Source: Persicobacter psychrovividus (GTDB lineage Bacteria; Bacteroidota; Bacteroidia; Cytophagales; Cyclobacteriaceae). Taken from it: a stretch of 64,000 nt of DNA. The position numbers were made by a program, and so were the translations under genes. The notes beneath the pieces were generated by a model. It had not been told where the DNA came from. It did not search any database and saw only the letters and a list, made by a program, of their open reading frames with translations. The stretch lies in assembly GCF_036492425.1 (NCBI RefSeq), contig NZ_AP025294.1:124001-188000 (forward strand), given 5' to 3'. Positions 17,450-24,755 of this stretch are shown piece after piece; positions within the stretch are counted from its first letter, which is position 1; every line of letters begins with the position of its first letter.

Positions 17450-19072
17450 GTGAAGAAGCTATATTTTTTGCTGTTTTTGATAGGTACCTCGTGCACATCA
17501 AAACAGGCCACTAACCCACAGGTAAATGTCAATATTGACCTGAATACAACCATTGGTCAAAACCACCAATTCTGGAAAGCATTGGGGTATGATTTTTTGT
17601 TTAAAATTGTCAATGAACCCGAAGGGCAATACTTCCTGGACAGGGCACAACAAAAGCAATCGGTAAAGTATTACCGGGCACATTATACCTTCTCGAATAC
17701 GTCGATGGTCGATGAACGCGCCGGTGGAAAAGTGGGCGGACAGGTGGTTCGTACAGACAAAAACGGTAAACGATATTACGATTTTTCCATTGTTAATCAA
17801 ACCTTCAGAGAGTATGTCAAAAGAGGGATGAAACCTATCGTTGAATGCGATTTTTACCCGGACGGCTTTGCTTCTGAAGGACAGCGAAAGATGAACGATG
17901 AGGAATTCGAGGCGATGGTCGGAGCGCCAGCAGATTGGAATGCTTGGGAAGATTTACTGAATGCCTTCATGAAAAACTTGGTCGATGAATTCGGCAAAGA
18001 GGAAATAAAAAGTTGGTATTTTGAGGTGTGGAATGAGCCAGACGGTTGGAAAGGACAGGACCAAAAAGACTTTTTCAAAATGTATGATTTGTTCGCTTAT
18101 ACGGTCAAAAAATATGATAATGATTTCAAAGTCGGCGGACCTGCCTGTTACCATTTGGGATTCTTGGAGCAATTCGTCGAGCATGTGGTTCATGGCAAAA
18201 ACTATATCACCAAAAAAACCGGTTCTCCGGTAGATTTCTTATCCTACCACATCTATGCACTGTCGGGCTACTGGTTGAAGCCTTCTCCGGATATTTACCC
18301 ACAGGTATCCAAATTTTCTGCCGATATGCTTTGGCTGCAACGTTTGATGTATCAATATCCTTCGCTGAAAGGGGTAGAATTCCATTTGAATGAGTGGGGT
18401 TTGTCATCGCATGGTGATAGTAAATTTGTCGATGAATATCCTCAGTTGGAGTACAGAAACTCAGAAGTTTCAGCCTTATTCATGGTGAAGTTGGTGGACT
18501 GTCTATATGCGATTGAAGATAATCATGGCTTAAAAACGAGCCTGTTGGGATATTGGGGAAGTTGGTTCAATGCCAAAACAGGACCTATTTTCCGTGGTTC
18601 ACGAGACCTGATGACCCGTGGAAATGTACCAAAACCAATTTTGTCTGCTTACGAATTGCTGGCTAAACTTAAAGACAATCGAGTGAAGGTTAAAAACCTA
18701 AAAGCGGGTAACCGCTACGGCTGTATGGCCACTAAAGATGATAGCGGTGTGGCCTTGATGGCTTATAACTTCAATGAAACCGATGATGACTTTAGTAAAG
18801 TAGCTGATTTCGACTTTGCGCTTGAAAATGGAGCATCGACACTGAAAGGCAAAAAAGTTAAAGTGATTCGTTTGGATCGCAAGCATAATAACACTTACCG
18901 CAAATGGTTGGAATTAGGCGCTAAGCCTGTTTCTGATGAATTGGTAACTAAACTTAAAGAGGTCGGAGAATTGAAAGAGGTCGAGCAAGCAGATTTGACT
19001 TTTGATGGGCAAAATGCTCATGTAAAAGTAAGCATCCCTCGACATGGCATGGCTTTAATCTTGATCGAATAA
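17450..19072 (+). CDS. GH39-like glycoside hydrolase, lipoprotein, GTG start
   Basis: A 540-residue enzyme starting with GTG (no usable in-frame ATG before the signal). MKKLYFLLFLIGTSCTS is a lipobox signal, so the protein is anchored by lipid at Cys15. Residues 30-430 form a TIM barrel: acid/base E196 in WYFEVWNEPDGW and nucleophile E315 in FHLNEWG, the clan GH-A pattern of GH39 (beta-xylosidase, alpha-L-iduronidase and relatives). A beta-sandwich follows, ending RHGMALILIE. Four bases separate it from the next gene, so the two are co-transcribed. An iduronidase- or xylosidase-like role is possible in a uronate-containing glycan; sequence does not choose between them. Confidence 0.85.
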   Translation: MKKLYFLLFLIGTSCTSKQATNPQVNVNIDLNTTIGQNHQFWKALGYDFLFKIVNEPEGQYFLDRAQQKQSVKYYRAHYTFSNTSMVDERAGGKVGGQVVRTDKNGKRYYDFSIVNQTFREYVKRGMKPIVECDFYPDGFASEGQRKMNDEEFEAMVGAPADWNAWEDLLNAFMKNLVDEFGKEEIKSWYFEVWNEPDGWKGQDQKDFFKMYDLFAYTVKKYDNDFKVGGPACYHLGFLEQFVEHVVHGKNYITKKTGSPVDFLSYHIYALSGYWLKPSPDIYPQVSKFSADMLWLQRLMYQYPSLKGVEFHLNEWGLSSHGDSKFVDEYPQLEYRNSEVSALFMVKLVDCLYAIEDNHGLKTSLLGYWGSWFNAKTGPIFRGSRDLMTRGNVPKPILSAYELLAKLKDNRVKVKNLKAGNRYGCMATKDDSGVALMAYNFNETDDDFSKVADFDFALENGASTLKGKKVKVIRLDRKHNNTYRKWLELGAKPVSDELVTKLKEVGELKEVEQADLTFDGQNAHVKVSIPRHGMALILIE

Positions 19073-19076
19073 GCAT

Positions 19077-20384
19077 ATGAAAAAGGTTAGTTTAGTATTT
19101 ATTTTTTTGATGATCTTTTCAGCAGGTTTTGCACAAATAAAACCTGCTAAAGATCAACCTTATCTTGTAGATCATCAGGGCAAACCGTTCTTTTGGCTCG
19201 GCGACACTGCTTGGGAATTGATCCACCGACTGGATAAAAAAGAGATTGAAGCCTACTTTAAGAAACGTTCTGCTCAAGGATATAATGTCATTCAGACCGT
19301 CGCTTTGGCCGAGCTTAACGGCCTGACGGTCCCTAACCGAAATGGGGAGCTCCCACTGATTGATCAAGATCCGGCAAAACCCAATGAGGCCTACTTTAAG
19401 TGGGTCGATTGGGTCGTTCAGTGTGCGCAGCGTCACGACCTTCAAATTGCACTTTTGCCTACTTGGGGCGATAAAATTAAATTGGTTTGGGGGCCGGGGC
19501 CAGTCGTTTTCAATCCTGAAAATGCCTATGCTTATGGCAAATTCATTGGAGAGCGATACAAGGACCAGCCTAATATTATTTATGTATTGGGAGGTGATCG
19601 AAATATGGAAACACCCGAAGAGTTGGCTACCGTCAATGCGATGGCTAAAGGAATTCAGGAGCACGATAACGGCCAACACATGATGACCTATCACCCACGC
19701 GGGGGATATGCCGCTTCGATGATCGTCAAAGACGCCAAATGGCTGGATTTGGACATGCTCCAAACGGGCCACTGGCGAAAAAGATACCCGACCGATAGCC
19801 TGATTGCTGAGGTCAGACAACCCAATCGTCCACTATTGGACGGCGAACCTTGCTACGAGGATCACCCGATTCAGTGGAAACCAGAAATTGGCTTTTTCCA
19901 TGCTTTGGACATTCGTCAGTCGGCTTACCGTTCGGTATTTGCAGGCGCATGTGGACATACCTATGGGCACCATGGTATTTGGCAAATGTGGCAAAAAGGC
20001 CGTGAATCGATATCGTCTGTTGAAGTAGATTGGAAGCACGGGCTCAAAGCAAAAGGAGGAGGGCAGATGAAGTACCTCAAAAAGCTGATGGAACAAACAC
20101 ATTGGTATGAGCTCAAACCTGACCATTTAATGACTGCTTCCGGTGATAGTCTTCAAACCTTAGGATCTGATCAATACCTTTTAATTTATCAGGAACAAGC
20201 AAAGGATTTTTCTGCAAATATAGAGGCTAAACCTTCGAGCATCAGCATCTTTGATCCTGAAACGGGCAACAGCAAGCGACTTCAAAATCATTTACAGTCT
20301 AATCATATTAAAGTCAATTTCCCTAAGAAATACTTGAATAGAGATGCGGTGATTGTTATCAATTTGGATACTAACAGTTTATAG
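19077..20384 (+). CDS. GH140-like (DUF4038) glycosidase, putative apiosidase
   Basis: A 435-residue exported enzyme with signal MKKVSLVFIFLMIFSAGFAQ. It has the DUF4038 barrel hallmarks PFFWLGDTAWELIHRL, YFKKRSAQGYNVIQ, YVLGGDRNMETP (candidate acid D174) and LLDGEPCYEDHP (candidate nucleophile E257), then FAGACGHTYGHHGIWQMW and a small beta domain. Characterised GH140 enzymes remove apiose from rhamnogalacturonan-II side chains, but the wider DUF4038 group is diverse. It is translationally close to the GH39-like gene (4-base gap), implying joint action on one side chain. The putative apiose activity is family knowledge plus context, not proven here. Confidence 0.8.
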   Translation: MKKVSLVFIFLMIFSAGFAQIKPAKDQPYLVDHQGKPFFWLGDTAWELIHRLDKKEIEAYFKKRSAQGYNVIQTVALAELNGLTVPNRNGELPLIDQDPAKPNEAYFKWVDWVVQCAQRHDLQIALLPTWGDKIKLVWGPGPVVFNPENAYAYGKFIGERYKDQPNIIYVLGGDRNMETPEELATVNAMAKGIQEHDNGQHMMTYHPRGGYAASMIVKDAKWLDLDMLQTGHWRKRYPTDSLIAEVRQPNRPLLDGEPCYEDHPIQWKPEIGFFHALDIRQSAYRSVFAGACGHTYGHHGIWQMWQKGRESISSVEVDWKHGLKAKGGGQMKYLKKLMEQTHWYELKPDHLMTASGDSLQTLGSDQYLLIYQEQAKDFSANIEAKPSSISIFDPETGNSKRLQNHLQSNHIKVNFPKKYLNRDAVIVINLDTNSL

Positions 20385-20408
20385 TCAAAAATATGGCTTT
20401 TATCGTAG

Positions 20409-20442
20409 GGACGTTGCATGCAACGTCCGTACCGTCAGGTAC
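20409..20442. repeat. Perfect 20-bp palindrome plus small hairpin between GH140 and GH36 genes
   Basis: GGACGTTGCATGCAACGTCC (20409-20428) is self-complementary and is followed by GTACCGTCAGGTAC (20429-20442), another inverted repeat. The second part reappears in altered form at 22511-22527 (CGCACCGTCAGGCACAA). It looks like a dispersed intergenic repeat of the REP/MITE sort and not a simple terminator, as there is no T run. Confidence 0.65.
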
Positions 20443-20495
20443 AAGAATAGCCGAGCGCCAGCCTCCTTTATTTGAAAAACGCCTAACTTTTTAAT

Positions 20496-22313
20496 ATGAA
20501 AAAATTAAACCTTTTACTTCTATTATTACTCACTTACAGTTTAGGATATAGTCAGCCGATTTCCTTGATCAAAAACTGGTCGATGAAAGTGGAGAACCCA
20601 CATTTCAAATCGACCCTTAGATGGGAGAAAAAAGGTGATTTGGTCATTGCGCGTGTGCACCTGAAATCGGCTCAGCCAGAGCAGCTGCCGGCCGTAAAAA
20701 TCAGCTTCGAGACTCCTTCGGTGGATGTCTATTCGGTGTTCAATGACTCTCCTTTCAGCGGAGGATCAAATTATCACATCACCCAATACAACCGATTTGG
20801 TAGCACGATGCCTTTAATCAGTATGTTGAATAAGGCTCAACAAAACCGTCTGACTTATATGCTGTCTGAGCAATTGGAAACATCCGTAATCAAGGTCAAT
20901 CTTGATGAGGAAGGAGCGGTATTCAGACATCAACTGAAGATTAATACGGACAAGCCACCTATCCAAAAAGTAAAGGAGTTTACATTCAGTATATATTTCA
21001 ATGCAACCGAAAAAAGATATGAACAGGCAATTGCTGAAGCATTAGATGTTGTTAAGGTAGAAGGAAATACACCTTCAGCATACATTCCTAAAGGAGCTTG
21101 GGCACCCCTCTATTCAACATGGTACAGCTATCACCATTTCCTTGAAGAAAAAGAATTGCTGACTGAATGTAAAAAAGCCAGAAAAATGGGCATGAAAACG
21201 ATCATTATTGATGATGGTTGGATGACGATGAACGACAGTTTGAATTTTTCTGGTATCGGAGATTATCAGCCTTTGCGTCTGCCAAAAATGAAACATTTGG
21301 TCCATTCGATTCAGAAATTGGACATGAAAGTGATGCTCTGGATGTCCACTTCGATGTTGGGGCAGGATTCTGAAGTAGCCAAAAAATTCCACGGCAAATA
21401 TATCCGATTCAAAAAGGGATCAAACACCTTTATCATTGATCCTCGATATCCTGAAGTTAGAAATTACATCATCAATACTGCTACGCGTTTGATGAAAGAT
21501 TACGGCTTGGATGGTCTTAAACTTGACTTTTTGGCGCAGATGTATCCAGATGCGGATACGGAAATGACCAAAGCCAATGGGCGTGATTATGCATCGATCA
21601 ATGAAGCCACCGAGGTGATGATCGCTGAGATTTATGCCAAATTAAGAGCGATCAATCCAGAGGTGTTGATTGAGTTCCGTCAGCCTTACATCAACGTACT
21701 GACACAACAATACGCCAATATGTTCCGCGCGATTGACAATGCCAATATGGAGGTGGAAAACCGTGTGTATACGGCAAAAATCAAATTGCTTGCCCCAAAA
21801 TTACCTGTGCATGCGGACATGATATTGTGGCACCATGATGATACGGCCGAAAGCCTTGCCCTTCAGTTTATCAATACCGCTTTTGCTGTCCCTCAGGTAA
21901 GTGTAAAGGTAAAAGATATGAATAAAGAACAGAGGGAAGCAGTTAACTATTGGTTAAACTTTTATACTCAAAATGAGGATGTTCTGATGCGAGGAAATTT
22001 CTTTGCTGATGATCCTGCCGAACATTTCACCCAACTTACCGCCGTTAAAGATGGGCAGCAGGTTTCTGCTGTTTATACCAATAATTTGGTAGAATTGAAG
22101 GAGAATGATGTTAAAAAACTTACCTTAATTGATGGCAGTCATCAAGGAAATATAGCTGTGAAATTCAACCGTCCATCTACGATAAATTATAAAGTATTTG
22201 ATTGTAAAGGGAAGCTTATTGAACAGCAAAAAGAGGTGCAGGTGAATGGCTTCCACGGGTTTGAAATTCCATTCTCAGGAGTGATCGAGATCAATATTGA
22301 GCAAGGGGTTTAA
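20496..22313 (+). CDS. GH36-type alpha-galactosidase family protein
   Basis: A 605-residue exported enzyme (signal MKKLNLLLLLLLTYSLGYSQ). A beta-sandwich N-domain is followed by the barrel: WYSYHHFLEEKELL, TIIIDDGWMT, GLDGLKLDFLAQMYPD with nucleophile D344, and FRQPYINVLT...MFRAIDNANME with acid/base D414. These match clan GH-D, GH36/GH27. The C-terminal beta domain ends near residue 600. GH36 enzymes release alpha-galactose and, in some subgroups, alpha-GalNAc or other alpha-linked units. It follows the GH140 gene after 111 bases that contain a palindromic repeat, so co-transcription is possible but not certain. Slightly unusual wording around the active site leaves room for a non-galactose substrate. 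Confidence 0.85.
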   Translation: MKKLNLLLLLLLTYSLGYSQPISLIKNWSMKVENPHFKSTLRWEKKGDLVIARVHLKSAQPEQLPAVKISFETPSVDVYSVFNDSPFSGGSNYHITQYNRFGSTMPLISMLNKAQQNRLTYMLSEQLETSVIKVNLDEEGAVFRHQLKINTDKPPIQKVKEFTFSIYFNATEKRYEQAIAEALDVVKVEGNTPSAYIPKGAWAPLYSTWYSYHHFLEEKELLTECKKARKMGMKTIIIDDGWMTMNDSLNFSGIGDYQPLRLPKMKHLVHSIQKLDMKVMLWMSTSMLGQDSEVAKKFHGKYIRFKKGSNTFIIDPRYPEVRNYIINTATRLMKDYGLDGLKLDFLAQMYPDADTEMTKANGRDYASINEATEVMIAEIYAKLRAINPEVLIEFRQPYINVLTQQYANMFRAIDNANMEVENRVYTAKIKLLAPKLPVHADMILWHHDDTAESLALQFINTAFAVPQVSVKVKDMNKEQREAVNYWLNFYTQNEDVLMRGNFFADDPAEHFTQLTAVKDGQQVSAVYTNNLVELKENDVKKLTLIDGSHQGNIAVKFNRPSTINYKVFDCKGKLIEQQKEVQVNGFHGFEIPFSGVIEINIEQGV

Positions 22314-22350
22314 GCCTATTTTGTGGGGGATATTGTATAAATCGGATTTT

Positions 22351-22481
22351 TCAATTTAACGCAAAATATTACTTTGTTAGCTGTATGGATGCACCTATGT
22401 GTGTATCCAAACCATCTAAAAAATTAATTGATTCGGGCAGACACATAGGTCAGCCCGTACAGCGACTAAATTTAATTTCGT
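22351..22481. repeat. Intergenic palindromic repeat, copy B
   Basis: About 131 bp closely matching copy C. The left arm GCTGTATGGATGCACCTATG and right arm CAGACACATAGGTCAGCCCG with GTACAG are imperfect inverted repeats around a short A/T-rich centre, so transcripts would fold into a long stem. It lies between GH36 and GH42. Confidence 0.8.
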
Positions 22482-22510
22482 GGTAAAATATCAAAGTATG
22501 ATTATACCCC

Positions 22511-22527
22511 CGCACCGTCAGGCACAA
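22511..22527. repeat. Fragment related to the 20429 hairpin repeat
   Basis: CGCACCGTCAGGCACAA differs at few positions from CGTACCGTCAGGTACAA at 20428-20444. It suggests a second dispersed repeat family in these gaps. Confidence 0.45.
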
Positions 22528-22584
22528 ATAATTAATTTAATGATCAGGTTATAAATAAATTTTTAGTATATATATTTTTTGATA

Positions 22585-24657
22585 ATGAAAAGAGGAGTTG
22601 TGTTTTTATTGATGTTATTGTTTGTAAATCAAGCGATAGCACAAAACGACAAGCAAGATGAATTGCTCTTTGGAGTCGCATATTATGATGAATATATGCC
22701 CACTGAGCGTTTGGATAAAGACATCGAGATGATGAAAGCGGCGGGCATTAATTTTGTCCGTATTGCTGAATCTACCTGGAGTACCGTAGAGCCTGCGGAC
22801 AATGTTTACGATTTCTCGCATATTGACCGTGTCTTGGATGCGATGTATAAAGCCGGAATCAAGGTGATCATTGGAACGCCAACCTATGCGACCCCTCCAT
22901 GGTTGGTCAAAAAATATCCAGATATCATGGCCATCAGCAAAAATGGGCAATTTCAGTATGGAGCACGCCAGCAGATGGACATCACCAATGAGCATTACCG
23001 TTTCCATGCCGAGCGCGTGATCCGTAAAATCATGGAGCACATCAAAGATCATCCTGCGATCATTGGCTACCAATTGGATAATGAAACCAAGCATTACAAT
23101 ACCGCAGGGCCTAATGTTCAGAAGGCTTTTGTGGAGTACATGAAGAAAAAATGGCCTGATCTGAACAAAATGAACAAGGCTTTTGGTTTGGACTACTGGA
23201 GTAACCGCATCAATAGCTGGGAAGAATTTCCTTCGGTAAATGGAACGATCAACGCCAGTTTAAGAGCCGAATTTGAGAAGTTCAGACGTGGATTGGTGAC
23301 GGAATTTTTGGCTTGGCAGGCACAGATTGTTCGTGAATACTCCAAGCCTGATCAATTCATTACGCATAATTTTGACTTCGATTGGAGGGGATATTCTTAC
23401 GGCCTGCAGCCAAGTGTAAACCACTTTGAAGCATCAAAAGTAATGGATGTTGCTGGTGTCGATATTTATCACCCAACGCAGGATGATTTGACTGGAATGG
23501 AAATCGCTTTTGGTGGTGACATGACCCGTTCCATTAAAAATGGCAAGAACTATTTCGTTATTGAAACAGAAGCACAAGGTTTCCCTCAATGGTTACCTTA
23601 CCCTGGTCAATTGAGATTGCAAGCCTTCAGCCATTTGGCATCAGGCGCAAGCATGGTCGGTTATTGGCATTGGCACTCGATCCATAATTCTGCCGAAACG
23701 TATTGGAAAGGCTTGTTGAGCCACGATTTTGAGCCAAATCCTACTTATATGGAGGCGCAAACAATCGGTAAAGATTTGAAGCGTTTGAACAAAGATTTGA
23801 TTGGTTTGAAAAAAGACAATCAGGTGGCTTTCTTGGTGAGCAATGAAGCGCAAACAGGATACGATGAGTTCAGTTGGGTATTTAAAACCAAATACAATGA
23901 CATCCTTCGCCTGTATTATGATGCACTTTATAAGTTGAATGTTGAGGTGGATATGATCGACCCTTCCTATTTAGATTTTAATAAATACAAAATGATCGTT
24001 GTCCCTGCGTTCTATGCTTCATCCGATGCTGTTTTGGAAAGATTGAATGCTTATGTAAAGCAAGGTGGGCATGTGGTGTATACTTTCGGAAGTGGAGTTA
24101 GCGATGAAAATGTGAAGGTTCGCCATAGCTTGCAACCGGGCATCATCAATGAGGCTTGTGGTATTCAGTATAACCAATTCACCGTGCCGAAATCGGTTAA
24201 ATTGACTTCCGACAAAATCAAATTTGATCAAGCAACTACCGATGTAGATACTTGGATGGAGATGGTCAATGCGAAAGGGGCTAAGGTATTGGCAAATTAT
24301 AATCACCCAGTTTGGGGGAAATATGCGGCCGTAACGACCAACAAATATGGTAAAGGAGAAGCGATGTATGTGGCTTGTAAAACAACTCCTGAAGCGACGG
24401 AAGAAATCCTTGAGCAGGCGGTGAAATCTGCTGGTTTGTGGTCCGATGCGCAGTCCTTGACTTTCCCAATCACGGTGAAAAAAGGAGTGAACAGAGCAGG
24501 CAAAAACATCCATTATGTTTTCAACTACTCCGCCGAGCAGAAAACGATCCAATATCCATTTGCTGCGGGTAAAGAGTTGTTGAGCGGTAAAAAAGTGAAG
24601 AAAAATAGCGAACTGAAATTGGCCCCTTGGGGTGTAGCGATTGTTGAAAGCAAGTAA
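22585..24657 (+). CDS. GH42 beta-galactosidase
   Basis: A 690-residue exported enzyme; ATG 22585 (MKRGVVFLLMLLFVNQAIAQ) is preferred over a TTG two codons earlier. Domain A barrel: LLFGVAYYDEYMPTERLDKDI, RIAESTWSTVEP, YATPPWLVKKYPDIMA, and acid/base E167 in IIGYQLDNETKHYN. The nucleophile is E327 in VIETEAQGFPQW. Domain B (trimerisation-like, about 395-600; QVAFLVSNEA, VDMIDPSYLDFNKYKMIVVPAFY) and a small beta domain complete the normal GH42 plan. It has its own signal peptide, which intracellular GH42 enzymes lack, so it works in the periplasm or at the surface on beta-galactose (or alpha-L-arabinopyranose) ends. Confidence 0.93.
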   Translation: MKRGVVFLLMLLFVNQAIAQNDKQDELLFGVAYYDEYMPTERLDKDIEMMKAAGINFVRIAESTWSTVEPADNVYDFSHIDRVLDAMYKAGIKVIIGTPTYATPPWLVKKYPDIMAISKNGQFQYGARQQMDITNEHYRFHAERVIRKIMEHIKDHPAIIGYQLDNETKHYNTAGPNVQKAFVEYMKKKWPDLNKMNKAFGLDYWSNRINSWEEFPSVNGTINASLRAEFEKFRRGLVTEFLAWQAQIVREYSKPDQFITHNFDFDWRGYSYGLQPSVNHFEASKVMDVAGVDIYHPTQDDLTGMEIAFGGDMTRSIKNGKNYFVIETEAQGFPQWLPYPGQLRLQAFSHLASGASMVGYWHWHSIHNSAETYWKGLLSHDFEPNPTYMEAQTIGKDLKRLNKDLIGLKKDNQVAFLVSNEAQTGYDEFSWVFKTKYNDILRLYYDALYKLNVEVDMIDPSYLDFNKYKMIVVPAFYASSDAVLERLNAYVKQGGHVVYTFGSGVSDENVKVRHSLQPGIINEACGIQYNQFTVPKSVKLTSDKIKFDQATTDVDTWMEMVNAKGAKVLANYNHPVWGKYAAVTTNKYGKGEAMYVACKTTPEATEEILEQAVKSAGLWSDAQSLTFPITVKKGVNRAGKNIHYVFNYSAEQKTIQYPFAAGKELLSGKKVKKNSELKLAPWGVAIVESK

Positions 24658-24695
24658 GAATCAAAGTCGATCCGTTCAGTTTTTGTGATAATATG

Positions 24696-24721
24696 TGCCC
24701 TTCAATTTGAAGGGCATTTTT
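24696..24721 (+). terminator. Rho-independent terminator after GH42 gene
   Basis: TGCCCTTCAA (24696-24705), one loop base, TTGAAGGGCA (24707-24716), then a T run. The next gene starts 35 bases later, so it may be partly independent of GH42. Confidence 0.8.
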
Positions 24722-24755
24722 CATTTTAACCACTTGAACATATGACTTTTGTATC

